A stretch of DNA of 64,000 nt. Source: JAICQM01 sp963781555 (lineage in GTDB: Bacteria > Chloroflexota > Limnocylindria > QHBO01). Location: NCBI GenBank assembly GCA_963781555.1, contig CAWAGB010000006.1, positions 558,001 through 622,000 of the forward strand. Reading direction: 5' to 3'. This document shows positions 1 through 9,371 of the stretch, one piece after another; position 1 is the first letter of the stretch, and the number at the start of each line of letters is the position of its first letter. A program made the position numbers and the translations under genes. Below the pieces are notes generated by a model. It saw only the letters and a program-made list of their open reading frames with translations, did not search any database and was not told the DNA's origin.

Positions 1-1
1 C

Positions 2-136
2 GGGCCGCCGCCCTACCAGGAGATCGGTCCGGGCTGGACCCGCCCGGAGGGTGCCTACCCAGGGCGGGACGGCAAGTTCGTCGTCCTCATCCCCACCATC
101 CCTCGCTCCGCGTCTGCCGGCGGCGGCGCGCCCTAG
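2..136 (+). CDS. C-terminal tail of an unidentified protein (partial, cut by window start)
   Basis: A plus-strand frame is open from base 2 to a TAG at 134-136 and encodes 44 residues. The tail is rich in Pro and Gly, then has a hydrophobic FVVLIPT stretch and a Gly/Ala-rich end. It converges on the MurJ-like gene: the two stop codons share bases 134-135. No domain can be assigned from so short a piece. That it is coding is an inference from composition and from the neat convergent stop-to-stop junction. Confidence 0.4.
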   Translation, partial: GPPPYQEIGPGWTRPEGAYPGRDGKFVVLIPTIPRSASAGGGAP

Positions 137-1419
137 TCGGTCGCCCAGCCGCGCAGGCGCACAGCCAGGGCCAGCGCCAGCAGCACGACCTTGGCGCCCT
201 GGCCGGTGGCGAAGCCGACCGGGATGGCAACGATCTCGAGGCCCGGCAGCAGGAGCAGGGTCGCCAGCACGGTGATCCCCAGCCCGGTCAGGGAGGCGAG
301 CACCTGGAGCAGCGTGTGGCGCGTCGCGTAGATCGCCCGGCTCAGCAGATGAGTGAGGCTCTCGAACGGAATCGCGACGGCAAACGCGCCGAGGACCAGC
401 GACGTGCGGGCAACGTCATCGGCGTCGAAGGCACCACCGCCCAGGAAGGTCCGGATGGCGAGGCTGCCGACCACCACCAACGCGACCGCAGCCGCCGTCG
501 TGAAGGCCGCAACGCTGAGCAGGTTGGTGCGCAGCAGGCGCATGAAGCCGCGTCGATCGCCATCGGCGTGGAGTGAAGAGAGCGCGGGGAAGGCGGCCAG
601 CGCGAAGGCCACGCCGATCACGCTGACCGGCACGCTCTGAAAGTTGCGCGCGAAGCTGATCGACGAGACGCTGCCGGCCGCCAGCCCGGTGGCCACCGAG
701 GTGAAGAACAGGAACGTGGTCGACTCGACCGGGTGGGAGACCATCTTGGGCAGCATGAGGCGCACGAATTCGCGCACCGCCGGCATGCGGAACGACCGGC
801 CGAGGCCGACGCGAAATTGGCTGCCGCCCAGACCGACGAGGCGGCTGGCGAGGTGCAGCACAGCACCGATGATGGCGCCGACGGCCGGCCCGTAGATCCC
901 CATCCCCGGGGTGAGGAGCAGCGTCCCGGCGATGATCCCGGCGTTGTAGAGGAGCGGCGCGATGCCGTACCACGCGAAGCGCTGCTCTGCGAGCAGGACG
1001 TTGCCCAGCGTCAGCGAGGCGGCGAACAGGATGGGGGTCACCAGCATGACTCGGAAGAGCGACACGTACAGCTCGCGCTGCTCGCCGGTGTAGCTCGGTG
1101 CGATGAGCCCCGTCGTCGCGTCGGCGAAGACGAACATCACCAGCGCCGCGACACCCATCACCGCGATCGCGCCGCTCAGGATCGTTCGCGCGAAGCGGTC
1201 GCCCTCGCTGCCGTCACCCTCCCCGCGCAAGGCCAGGAAGATGGGGATGAACGGCGCCGCCAGGCCGCTCTCCACGAGGACGTCGAGCAGCAGCTCGGGG
1301 AGCACGAAGGCAGCGTTGTAGGCGTCCAGCTCGCTCCCCGCCCCGAACGTCTGGGCGAACGTGCGGTCGCGGGCCAGGCCGGCCAGGTAGCTGCCAAAGG
1401 TGAGCACCGCGAGCAGCAC
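133..1419 (-). CDS. murJ: MurJ/MviN-family lipid II flippase-like membrane protein
   Basis: This is a 428-residue polytopic membrane protein of the MATE-like MurJ (MviN) family, which flips lipid II across the membrane for peptidoglycan synthesis. The opening segment GLARDRTFAQTFGAGSELDA matches the family's first loop (R-D-x-x-x-A-x-x-F-G ... D-A), followed by repeated hydrophobic helices. The first possible start here is GTG at 1419. The frame stays open upstream to a TGA near 1508, and the residues there read like the missing first helix with no ATG, GTG or TTG, so the true N-terminus may use a CTG or lie upstream of an error. At 428 residues it is shorter than typical MurJ (about 500). 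It ends an operon-like minus-strand run. Confidence 0.8.
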   Translation of the reverse strand: MLLAVLTFGSYLAGLARDRTFAQTFGAGSELDAYNAAFVLPELLLDVLVESGLAAPFIPIFLALRGEGDGSEGDRFARTILSGAIAVMGVAALVMFVFADATTGLIAPSYTGEQRELYVSLFRVMLVTPILFAASLTLGNVLLAEQRFAWYGIAPLLYNAGIIAGTLLLTPGMGIYGPAVGAIIGAVLHLASRLVGLGGSQFRVGLGRSFRMPAVREFVRLMLPKMVSHPVESTTFLFFTSVATGLAAGSVSSISFARNFQSVPVSVIGVAFALAAFPALSSLHADGDRRGFMRLLRTNLLSVAAFTTAAAVALVVVGSLAIRTFLGGGAFDADDVARTSLVLGAFAVAIPFESLTHLLSRAIYATRHTLLQVLASLTGLGITVLATLLLLPGLEIVAIPVGFATGQGAKVVLLALALAVRLRGWATD

Positions 1420-1506
1420 TGCCCCACCCGGCAGAAACCGGGTCAGCAGGGCTCGAAGGCGCGTCGGGACGGTGATGCGAGCCAGTCTATCCAGCCGGAC
1501 GGCCGG

Positions 1507-1830
1507 TCAGTACTCCGTCGAACGGAGGGGCGAGCCGAGGACGCGCCCGATCTCGGCGCGGAAACGCGCCCCGGATGGGTGGCGCGCCAGCCAGTGCAGG
1601 TAATCGGGATCGGAGATCGCCAGCTCGGCAATCGTGCGCCCGGCGTGGTGCCCGAAGTCGACCTTCAGCGAATCCACGTTGTCGGGGCCTGGCCCCACGG
1701 GGACCGATCCCTCGCCAATCCGAAACGCGACCCGGTCTTCGTCCTGGTCCCGCACGCCGTTCCTCCGCTGTCCGTCGCTCGCCCACCCGGCGAGCATGCT
1801 ATCGCTCGCGGTGACGGCTCGCAACACCAT
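1507..1830 (-). CDS. Small protein with ExoX-like C-terminal domain
   Basis: The product is 107 residues. The second half (about residues 57-100) has the pattern F-G-x-x-x-G-R-T-I ... D-P-x-Y-L-x-W-L, which I recognise from the C-terminal domain found after exonuclease X-like DnaQ nucleases and as free-standing small proteins. There is no exonuclease domain here, so no catalysis is implied. The N-terminal 50 residues are charged and unremarkable, and an internal start is possible. The gene begins 6 bp after the stop of the upstream amidohydrolase and probably shares its transcript. Confidence 0.55.
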   Translation of the reverse strand: MVLRAVTASDSMLAGWASDGQRRNGVRDQDEDRVAFRIGEGSVPVGPGPDNVDSLKVDFGHHAGRTIAELAISDPDYLHWLARHPSGARFRAEIGRVLGSPLRSTEY

Positions 1831-1836
1831 TTCGCT

Positions 1837-3453
1837 TCAGGACCGATGCACCTCGTCACCGTCGACCACGGTCAGCTGGGAATGCGTGTCGGCGAGCCCC
1901 TCGTCGGCGGCCAGCAAGGCTGGCAGGTCGCACGACAACACCGCGAGGTCGGCGCGCGCGCCGACTGCCAGGTGGCCTTCGTCGGCACGTCCCATCCCCA
2001 TCGCCGGGCCGAGTGTGGCCGCCCGCAGGGCGGCAGGCAGCGACAGGCATTCTTCGGCCCGCCAGCCGTCCCGCCGCACTGCGGCCAGCAGGTTGGGCCA
2101 CGGGTTGGCCGATTCGATGGGCGCGTCGGTCCCGAAGGCCAGCCGTGCTCCGCCATCCGCGAGAGATCGGTACGCGTAGGCGTGCCCCATGCGGCCCTGC
2201 CAGCAGCGCTCGGCGGTGTCGCGGTCCGAGATGAGATGGATTGGCTGCACGCTGGCGGTTACGTCGAGCTCGGCGAATCGCGCCCGATCCACGGGTCGCA
2301 CGAGTTGCGCGTGCTCCAGCCGGTCGGGTGGGGCGCCCGCCGCCCGCGGACTCGCGCCCGCGATTGCGTCCAGGACGGTGGCCGCCGCGCGGTCGCCGAT
2401 GGCGTGGGCGGCGATGCCGATCCTCGCCGCGCGAGCCTCCGTCAGGATCGCGTCCAACTCTGCGGCATCGAGGCGCAGGATGCCGAGGTCGTCGGCGGCC
2501 GCCCCGTCGCACGAGCGCGGAGCGAAGAGCGCCGCCGTCCCCGAGCCGAGCGTGCCGTCCGCGTAGAGCTTCGCCCAGCCCATGCGCAGGGTCCGCGCCG
2601 GGAGGCCCGCGCCGGTGGTAAGGCCGAGCTGCGTCGCCGCCGCGATCGCGGCCACCGGGATGTCCATGGTCAGGCGCAGCCGCCCGTCGATGCGGCCGCG
2701 CGCCTCCCAGGCGCGTGAGAAGCTCTCCCCCAGCCCCCCGTACGAGCCGATGCCCCGGTCCGCGTCGTAGTCGCCAGCGTCCGTGGCGCCGGTGATCCCC
2801 CACCCCAGCAGCTCGTCGATCGTCTCTGCCATCGCGTCGACCAGCGCGTCGCCCTCGAGACGTTCGGCGGCGTGCATGAGCGGGAGCATCGCTCGTTCGC
2901 GGACCACGCCGGTCAATGAGCCGCTCCCATCGCGCTCGATGCGCCCTCCGGGCACGGGCTCCATGCCGTCCTCGATCCCCGCTGCCCGACGCGCCGCCGC
3001 TGAAGCCCATACCGAGTGCCCGTCGTGCGCGGTGAGAAGCACCGGTCGGCCCGCGGCAGCCGCCTCCAGGGCCGAGAGGTCGCCACCCAGTGCCTCCTCG
3101 TTCCAGCGGCCGCCCGATACCCAGCCCCCGCCCCGCTGCCGCTCGATCGCCGCGTGGACGCGACCCGCGATGGCCGCCACGTCGCCGGCCCCAGCCAGGT
3201 CGATCTCGCGGCGCGTACGTGCCATCCCAGTCAGGTGGAGATGGAAGTCATGGATGCCGGGGATCACCACCGACGCGCCCGCATCCACGACGCGGGCTCC
3301 CGAAGCGGCGGCTTCAACGACCTCGCGCCGCTCCCCGACGTTCACGACCCGCCCATTGGCGATGCCGATCGCTTCCGCGGTCACCACGCGGTCGGGACGT
3401 GCCGCGACCACGACCTGGCCGCTCACCACGAAGGTGGCACGCGGCGGCGTCAT
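1837..3453 (-). CDS. YtcJ-like amidohydrolase
   Basis: This 538-residue protein is a metal-dependent hydrolase of the amidohydrolase superfamily, YtcJ/Amidohydro_3 type. The N-terminal beta-sandwich leads to the metal motif H71-x-H73 (PGIHDFHLHL), and the TIM barrel ends with FGTDAPIE, carrying the catalytic Asp, before the sandwich returns. Substrates of the family are poorly defined (amide or formamide hydrolysis), so none is proposed. The ATG at 3453 overlaps the glycosyltransferase stop by 4 bp, which fixes the start and implies translational coupling. Confidence 0.85.
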   Translation of the reverse strand: MTPPRATFVVSGQVVVAARPDRVVTAEAIGIANGRVVNVGERREVVEAAASGARVVDAGASVVIPGIHDFHLHLTGMARTRREIDLAGAGDVAAIAGRVHAAIERQRGGGWVSGGRWNEEALGGDLSALEAAAAGRPVLLTAHDGHSVWASAAARRAAGIEDGMEPVPGGRIERDGSGSLTGVVRERAMLPLMHAAERLEGDALVDAMAETIDELLGWGITGATDAGDYDADRGIGSYGGLGESFSRAWEARGRIDGRLRLTMDIPVAAIAAATQLGLTTGAGLPARTLRMGWAKLYADGTLGSGTAALFAPRSCDGAAADDLGILRLDAAELDAILTEARAARIGIAAHAIGDRAAATVLDAIAGASPRAAGAPPDRLEHAQLVRPVDRARFAELDVTASVQPIHLISDRDTAERCWQGRMGHAYAYRSLADGGARLAFGTDAPIESANPWPNLLAAVRRDGWRAEECLSLPAALRAATLGPAMGMGRADEGHLAVGARADLAVLSCDLPALLAADEGLADTHSQLTVVDGDEVHRS

Positions 3454-4760
3454 CGGTCCATGCGCGGGGTCTTGACAAAGCCGCGCGTCGGCTGCCCGAA
3501 GGCGATGCGCACCAGCGCCGCCGGGACCACGAGCAGCCAGTGGGAGAGGAACAGCGACCCTCGGATGGAGCGTGCCACCAGCGTCACCCCGCGCACGCCA
3601 TGCGCCGACAGGCCCGCGGCGGCAAGGAGGAACGTACCCAGCCCGTAGCCGATGAACAGCGAAATGGGCACTGTCCAGTCCGCGCGGATCGGCATCGGGA
3701 TGGTGAGCAGGCTCGCCACCACCGCCGCCACGAAGAGCGGCGGGATGAAGAACTCGGCGGCGAACGAGACGAAGTCCAGCTTGCGGACCAGCGGCAGGGA
3801 GCCACCGATGAGCTGAGGCCCGAGCTCCATCAGGCGTCGCAGGCTGCCCTCCGCCCAGCGCATACGCTGCCGCCACAGGTCCGCTGCTCGCAACACGGCC
3901 TCTTCGCGGACCGCGACCTCCGGCGCCAGCGCCACGTGCCGGCCCCGAATCCCGAGGCGGGTCGAGAGGTCGAGGTCCTCGGTCAGCGCCGCGGTCGGCC
4001 AGCCGCCGCTCGCCTCCAGCTCGGCGCGTCGTACGAACATCCCGTTGCCGCGCAGCTCGGCTGTGCCATCCGTCGCCCAGCGGCCGCACTGGCTGGCCAT
4101 GTCCATCAGCTGCTCCTCGTCCTGTGCGGCGGTCAGCCACGAGCAATCCGCGTTGAGGGCGCGACGCTGGACCTGGACGGCGGCGGCGTCCGGATCCCGC
4201 CGCCATGCCGCGATGCCGCGGGCCAGGAACTCGGGTGCCACGCGAGCATCCGCGTCCAGCGCCACCACGACCTCACCGCGGACGTAATCCTGGGCAAAGG
4301 CCAGCACCGCTCCCTTGGTGGGTGGGCCGCTGCCCGGCGCGCGCCGCACGACGCGCAGGTTGGGCGCCGCCCCTGCGGCGGCGTGCACGACGTCGACGGT
4401 GCCATCGTTCGAGGCATCGTCCACGACGAGGACATCGAAGCGCGCCTCGTCGCCGTGGTGGTAGCGCTGGGCGACGAGATCCGCGATCAGCTCGCCGATC
4501 ACGGGTGCCTCGTCCCGGGCCGCGACCACCACGCTGATGCGCGGCAGCTCGGTGGGCTGCGGCAGGTCACGGTGCGGGCCGGCGGTCACCAGCGCGTGGC
4601 CCATCGTCCGCCCGCCACGCCACCCCAGGTACGCGACGTAGACCATGGAGAGACCGATTGCCAGCTGCAGCAGCCGCGCGACGGTGACGCTGGCGATGGC
4701 AGCGACGGCGATCGCCGCTGAGCCCAGGAGCAGGGCGAGTGCGAGGAGCCTAGTCCTCAT
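3450..4760 (-). CDS. Membrane-bound family 2 glycosyltransferase
   Basis: The product is 436 residues from the ATG at 4760, which overlaps the MFS stop by 11 bp; the frame also runs upstream to 4805. Two N-terminal membrane segments precede a GT2 catalytic domain with VVDDAS, DADAR and TEDLD motifs, then Q-R-M-R-W, the acceptor-site QxxRW signature of processive or hopanoid/polysaccharide-type GT2 enzymes. At least three hydrophobic segments follow. The sugar and acceptor cannot be read from sequence. A MurJ-like gene close by makes a cell-envelope role plausible. Confidence 0.85.
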   Translation of the reverse strand: MRTRLLALALLLGSAAIAVAAIASVTVARLLQLAIGLSMVYVAYLGWRGGRTMGHALVTAGPHRDLPQPTELPRISVVVAARDEAPVIGELIADLVAQRYHHGDEARFDVLVVDDASNDGTVDVVHAAAGAAPNLRVVRRAPGSGPPTKGAVLAFAQDYVRGEVVVALDADARVAPEFLARGIAAWRRDPDAAAVQVQRRALNADCSWLTAAQDEEQLMDMASQCGRWATDGTAELRGNGMFVRRAELEASGGWPTAALTEDLDLSTRLGIRGRHVALAPEVAVREEAVLRAADLWRQRMRWAEGSLRRLMELGPQLIGGSLPLVRKLDFVSFAAEFFIPPLFVAAVVASLLTIPMPIRADWTVPISLFIGYGLGTFLLAAAGLSAHGVRGVTLVARSIRGSLFLSHWLLVVPAALVRIAFGQPTRGFVKTPRMDR

Positions 4761-6291
4761 CCGTCGTGGCCGAGGACGGCCGGCGGCGGCGGCGATGTCC
4801 GCCACTGGGCGTCGCGGTCGACAGTGTCGCTCCGGGCTGTGGATCGCCGGGCACCCCCGGCGCCGGGTCGGAGCCCCCGTGAATCGCCGGACCGTCGAGG
4901 CCCAGATCGTGGTCGTGCAGGCCCTCCGCGCGGTTGCGGCGCCACGAGAAGATGCCGGCAGCCAGCGTGCCGAGCCCCAACAGCCCCATCACGACCGGGA
5001 TGCCGGTGCCGGGGAATGCGATGTTGATGACGTCGGCCACCGCTGGGGCGGCGATCACCGGCAGGAACGAGGCAACACTGAGGAGCGTGTTGAGGATGCC
5101 GAAGATCCTGCCCCGGACGTCCGCCGGCAGCTCCTCCTGCAGGGCAGTCTGCGATGGGATGGCCACGAAGGCGTATTCGACGCCGGCGGTGATGGCGATC
5201 ACCACCACCACCGCGATGAGCGAGATCACCGGCGCCAGCAGCGCCGGAAGGTTCGACTCGATCGGCTGGAGGGCCGGATGCAGCAGCAGTGAAAGCGGCT
5301 TGACGATGGCCAACGCGATCAACGTGGTCCCCATCGCCACCAGGCCGATGTCGATCACCAGCCGCCGTGGCAGCCCCTTTCCGTAGGCGTTGAGGAAGAG
5401 GATCCCCATCACCGCTCCGAGGCCGGCCGGACCCATGATGAAGAAGAAGTCCTCCTCACTGAGGCGGAGGATCTCCTTGGTGAATCCCGGCCCGATGGCG
5501 CCCATCACCCCGATCAGGCTGGCCGCCACGCCCAGGTAGGTGAGGCTCCACGCGATGCGCGGGGTGTGGCGGACGAAGGCGATGCCCTCGGCCAGCTGCT
5601 CCCCGAATTCGCGGAGCGCACGGCCCGCGGCGCCACCAGCCGGCGGCCGGACGCCCTCTCGTGGCACAGCGGCGAGCGGCACGATGGCCGCCGCGGCAAG
5701 GCCGAACATGACGGCCACGACCAGGTAGACGGCCGTCGCGTTGCCCGTCGCGGTGAGCAGCAACGGACCGAGGAAGCCGAATCCGATGGCGAATGTCGCG
5801 TTGATGGTCAGCACAAAGATGGAGTTGGCGGCCATCAGGTGGCGCTTCTCCACCAGGCGCGGCAGCGCCGTGAGCTCGGCAGGCGCGAAGAAAGCGGTCA
5901 CGCTGGCCAGCACCAGGTTGATCCCCAGGATGAGTGGCACGTTGGCGCTCGCCTTGTCCGCTCCCACGAAGATGAAGGCGATGGTACCGACGGCACGCAG
6001 GACGTTGCTGCCGAGCATGATGATCCGCGCGTCGGCACGCTCCACGATGACCCCGGCGATGGCGCTGAAGATGACCGCCGGCACGAGGAAGGTCAGGATC
6101 AGCAGCGCGTTGGCCGTGTTCGACCCGGTGGCGCCGTAGACGATCGACATGAGGGCGGCGAGGACCATGTTGCTCGCCAGCTGGCTCAGCACCTGGGCCG
6201 ACCAGAGGAGCACGAAGGCCCGGTTGCGCAGCACGCCGCCGGCGCCGGACAGGTCCTGGCTTCCCATGTCGGTGGGGAGTTCGTGTGCCAT
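4750..6291 (-). CDS. MFS transporter (EntS/MFS_3-like exporter)
   Basis: This is a 513-residue major facilitator with about 12 hydrophobic segments and a hydrophilic C-terminal tail of about 60 residues rich in Pro, Arg and Asp. The start (N-R-A-F-V-L-L-W-S-A-Q) and the A-D-R-like loop after helix 2 (ERADAR) match the MFS_3 / enterobactin-exporter-like branch, which usually exports small amphiphiles. The substrate is unknown. It sits between DUF951 (6-bp gap) and the GT2 gene (overlap), so it is mid-operon. Confidence 0.8.
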   Translation of the reverse strand: MAHELPTDMGSQDLSGAGGVLRNRAFVLLWSAQVLSQLASNMVLAALMSIVYGATGSNTANALLILTFLVPAVIFSAIAGVIVERADARIIMLGSNVLRAVGTIAFIFVGADKASANVPLILGINLVLASVTAFFAPAELTALPRLVEKRHLMAANSIFVLTINATFAIGFGFLGPLLLTATGNATAVYLVVAVMFGLAAAAIVPLAAVPREGVRPPAGGAAGRALREFGEQLAEGIAFVRHTPRIAWSLTYLGVAASLIGVMGAIGPGFTKEILRLSEEDFFFIMGPAGLGAVMGILFLNAYGKGLPRRLVIDIGLVAMGTTLIALAIVKPLSLLLHPALQPIESNLPALLAPVISLIAVVVVIAITAGVEYAFVAIPSQTALQEELPADVRGRIFGILNTLLSVASFLPVIAAPAVADVINIAFPGTGIPVVMGLLGLGTLAAGIFSWRRNRAEGLHDHDLGLDGPAIHGGSDPAPGVPGDPQPGATLSTATPSGGHRRRRRPSSATTDED

Positions 6292-6297
6292 TGCCGT

Positions 6298-6531
6298 CTA
6301 GGGTGCCCGTTCCGCGCCCGGCGCGTCGGCGTCCGTCGACGCACCGCGCGAGACGTAGCCGAGGAACCGCCGCTCCACGTCGAGGCGGTCCATCAGGATG
6401 CGATGCCCGCAGCCGGCACACACCAGGCCGATATCGGCACCCAGCCGAACCACCTCCCAGTCGTGGCTGCCGCACGGGTGGGCCTTGCGCAGGTGAAGGA
6501 CGTCACCCATCGCCAGCTCGATGGCCGCCAC
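6298..6531 (-). CDS. DUF951 family protein
   Basis: A 77-residue protein matching DUF951: M-G-D-V-L-H-L-R-K-A-H-P-C-G-S-H-D-W-E-V, then L-x-C-x-x-C-G-H. The Cys residues (HPCGS and CAGCGH) could bind one metal ion. In Firmicutes the family usually lies near ychF or parB and has no established function. The chosen start is the GTG at 6531, 3 bp after the tldE stop. The tail (about residues 58-77) is disordered. Confidence 0.85.
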   Translation of the reverse strand: MAAIELAMGDVLHLRKAHPCGSHDWEVVRLGADIGLVCAGCGHRILMDRLDVERRFLGYVSRGASTDADAPGAERAP

Positions 6532-6534
6532 GGG

Positions 6535-7917
6535 TCAGGCGGGCTCCTCGGCAGCGGTGGCGCCGGTGAACGTGAAGCCGCGAATCCGCACGGCGGGGAC
6601 GCGGCAATGCACGCCGGTGTAGTCCGCGCCCACGAGGCGCGTCTCGGTGCCGATGGCGTCGATGCGGCTGAACGCCTCGGGGACCGACTGCGTGAAGCGC
6701 AGGTTGCGAACCGGCCCCACCACCTCGCCGTCCTCGATGAGGAACGTCCCGTCCTTGGTCATGCCGGTCAGGATCGCCTTCTTGGGGTGGACGATGTTCA
6801 CGTAGTGGAAGCGCGTCACCCACAGGCCGCGCTTGATCCCGGCGCGGAGCGTGCCCGGGGTCGCCGAGCCGGGTGCCATGAACAGGTTCCAGGCGATGGG
6901 TCCCCAGGTGTTGGGCTGGGGGAGCGCATGGCCGGTGGACTCGGTCCCCGCCCGACGCGCGGTGGCGCTGTCGTGGACCAGCCCGGTCGCGACGCCACCG
7001 CTGATGATGTCGACGCGCTGCTTGGCGACGCCCTCGAAGTCGATCGGCGACGGCATGCCGGAGGGGTCCTGGCCGTCGTCCCAGATGGTCACGTTGTCCC
7101 CCATCACCCGCTCGCCAAGGGCCATGAACGAGCGACCCTCCTCAACCGCCAGCGCCCCGAAGCTGACCAGCGACGCGTATTCGAGCAGGTTGGCGACGGC
7201 GTACTCGTCGAGCACCACGTCGTACTCGCCCGCCGGCAGGTCGATCCCGTTGGCGCTGCCACGGCCACGGGTGGCGGCCTCCTCCCCAACGGCGGCGGCA
7301 TCAATCTCGCGAACATCGGTCCCGAAGGCCTGCGCGTAGCCCGACGCTCCGCCGTCCCCCATCATCACCGTCAGCAGGCGTGCCTGGGTGACCATCTGGC
7401 GGCTGCGCACGCCGGCGCTGTTGGCCACCGCCAGCGTCCCTACCTCGGTGGTGAAGGCGCCCGATGCCTCCAGGCGCGCGTCATCGGCGGCGGCGATCAC
7501 CGCGCTCGCCCCGGCGGCCCGCAGCTCGGGGTCGGCGGCTGCAGTGGCCGCCACGTGCCCAACCTCCGGCCGGGTGGCGCCGTCCGGTCGCGGGAGGGGC
7601 GGTTGGTCCGGGTTGGCGGCGGAGCGCGCCGCGATCTCGGCGGCGCGAGTGGCGGCCGCGCGGATCCCTTCCGCGTCGAGGCGGTTGGTGCCCGCCACGC
7701 CGGTGCGCCCGTCGCGAATGACGCGCAGACGCAGCGTGGCGTCGTGCTCGGCCACGTTCTGGTGGATGCGGGAGTTGGCGAAGCGGGTCAGCGCCGCATC
7801 AGTCGCGCGGTAGGTCGCCTCCACCTCGGCGTCCCCGCCCGAGGCTGCCTCGATGGCGCTGCCCAACAGGTCGTCGATGCGTTGCGGGTCGTGCAGCACC
7901 GAGCGGTCGTTCACCAT
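6535..7917 (-). CDS. tldE: TldE/PmbA-family protein (TldD partner)
   Basis: A 460-residue member of the PmbA/TldE family. With TldD it forms a heteromeric metalloprotease known for maturing small peptides such as microcins and removing leader segments. This subunit lacks the HExxxH metal motif, as is normal for TldE. The C-terminal half has the family patterns KRGLWVTRFHYVN and LTGMTKDGTF. Its start overlaps the tldD stop by 7 bp. No RiPP precursor or modification gene was found nearby, so the substrate is unknown. Confidence 0.9.
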   Translation of the reverse strand: MVNDRSVLHDPQRIDDLLGSAIEAASGGDAEVEATYRATDAALTRFANSRIHQNVAEHDATLRLRVIRDGRTGVAGTNRLDAEGIRAAATRAAEIAARSAANPDQPPLPRPDGATRPEVGHVAATAAADPELRAAGASAVIAAADDARLEASGAFTTEVGTLAVANSAGVRSRQMVTQARLLTVMMGDGGASGYAQAFGTDVREIDAAAVGEEAATRGRGSANGIDLPAGEYDVVLDEYAVANLLEYASLVSFGALAVEEGRSFMALGERVMGDNVTIWDDGQDPSGMPSPIDFEGVAKQRVDIISGGVATGLVHDSATARRAGTESTGHALPQPNTWGPIAWNLFMAPGSATPGTLRAGIKRGLWVTRFHYVNIVHPKKAILTGMTKDGTFLIEDGEVVGPVRNLRFTQSVPEAFSRIDAIGTETRLVGADYTGVHCRVPAVRIRGFTFTGATAAEEPA

Positions 7918-9359
7918 GATCCCACCCCCACCTGGACCTTGCGGAAGCGGGCCGGTGCGGCGCCGTGGCCGACGTGGCCGGTCTGCATGGGTTCACCCTT
8001 TCCGCAATTCGGGACGCCCCACAGGGTCCATTCGTCCGGTCCGCAGATGGCGTCGCAGCTCCCCCAGAAGCGGGGCGTGATCCCGGTGTACGTCGGGTTC
8101 TTGACCATCTCGGTCAGCTTGCCGTTCCTGATGAGCCAGCCAGCCTGCGTCCCGAACTGGAAGTTGAGGCGTCGGTCGTCGATGCTCCAGCTCTTGTTGG
8201 TGTCGAGGTAGATTCCGTCGTCGGTGTCGGCGATCAGGTCATCGAGCGATCCCGCCGCGCCGGGGCGCAGGTTGATGTTGGTCATCCGGATGATGGGAAT
8301 GCGGTTCCACGCCCAGGCGCGGCTGGATCCCATGGAGCGACGGCCGACGATGGGGGCCGTCTCGCGGCTGGTCAGGTAGCCGACGAACTGGCCGGCGCTG
8401 ACGATGGGCACGTTCTGGGCGACGACTCCCTCGTCGTCATAGCCGAAGGTGCCGAGCCCGCCGGGTGCGGTGGCATCGGCGTCGATGTTCACGATGTCGC
8501 TGCCGTAGCGGAGCGTGTCGAGCTTGTCGAGGGTCAGGAACGAGGTCCCGGCGAAGCTCGCCTCCATGCCGAGCACGCGGTCGAGCTCGATGGGGTGGCC
8601 GCACGACTCGTGGACCTGGAGCCCCAGCTGGCTGGCACCGATGATCACGGTCATCTCCCCACTCGGGCACTGTGGCGCGTCCAGCAGCGCGACCGCTTCC
8701 TCCGCGATCCGCTCACCGTGCGCCGCGAGGTCCATGCCCCGCACGATCTCGAAGCCGCCCGTCATGACCTGTCCGCCGGACGAGTTGGGATACGAACGCG
8801 ACTGCGACTCACTATCGTTGAAGGCGGTCGCCTCGATCCCGGCGCCCGCCTCCACGATCTCCTGCTCGATCCGCGACCCCTCGGTCGAGGCGAACGTCTT
8901 GCGCTCGCGCCCGGACTCGATGGTGCCCTCCCGGACGGCAATGCCGGACACGCGACCCATGGCGGCGTCCGCGTCGAACAGGATCCGCAGCTTGTCGTCG
9001 ATGGAGACGGCGAGGGGGTCCTCCCCGTACGGCGTGGCGTAGCGATCCACGACGGGCGGGCTATCGTCGAGGCGCACCGGATCGCGCATCGCCAGGCCCG
9101 AGGCCGCGGCGATCGCAAGCGCCTCGCGCGCCACCCGCTCGATCTCCTCCGGGTCGAGACGCGCGCTCGACGAGAAGCCCCATGCCCCGTTACGCAGCAC
9201 ACGGATCCCGAAGCCGGCGGACTGCGTCGCGCTGGCGCTCTCGAGGACGCCGTTCTTGACGGTGAGCGTCTCCGACTCGCGGTCCACGACGCGCACGTCG
9301 GCATACGAGGCCCCGCCTCGCTGGGCGGCGTCCAGGGCTCGGTTCAGCAGCTCATCCAC
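7911..9359 (-). CDS. tldD: TldD-family metalloprotease
   Basis: This 482-residue protein carries the catalytic HExxxH motif at H250-E251-...-H255 (HESCGHPIELDRV), the metal site of the TldD/TldE protease. The N-terminal half has the typical GGASYADVRV ... SETLTVKNGVLE opening of the family. The start is a GTG at 9359 with GGAG about 10-15 nt upstream. It is followed with a 7-bp overlap by tldE, the usual order for the complex, and preceded by a DUF881 gene 12 bp away. Confidence 0.92.
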   Translation of the reverse strand: MDELLNRALDAAQRGGASYADVRVVDRESETLTVKNGVLESASATQSAGFGIRVLRNGAWGFSSSARLDPEEIERVAREALAIAAASGLAMRDPVRLDDSPPVVDRYATPYGEDPLAVSIDDKLRILFDADAAMGRVSGIAVREGTIESGRERKTFASTEGSRIEQEIVEAGAGIEATAFNDSESQSRSYPNSSGGQVMTGGFEIVRGMDLAAHGERIAEEAVALLDAPQCPSGEMTVIIGASQLGLQVHESCGHPIELDRVLGMEASFAGTSFLTLDKLDTLRYGSDIVNIDADATAPGGLGTFGYDDEGVVAQNVPIVSAGQFVGYLTSRETAPIVGRRSMGSSRAWAWNRIPIIRMTNINLRPGAAGSLDDLIADTDDGIYLDTNKSWSIDDRRLNFQFGTQAGWLIRNGKLTEMVKNPTYTGITPRFWGSCDAICGPDEWTLWGVPNCGKGEPMQTGHVGHGAAPARFRKVQVGVGSW

Positions 9360-9371
9360 GGTCGTTTCGAT

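Noticed and set aside
733..2718. 661-codon plus-strand open frame
   Set aside because: It lies antisense to the MurJ-like, ExoX-C-like and amidohydrolase genes and has the Arg/Gly/Ala/His-rich composition of a GC-driven shadow, with no recognisable motif.
7911..9359. A RiPP biosynthesis cluster because of TldD/TldE
   Set aside because: No short precursor gene, radical SAM, YcaO or dedicated transporter was found beside the pair; TldD/TldE are widespread outside such clusters.
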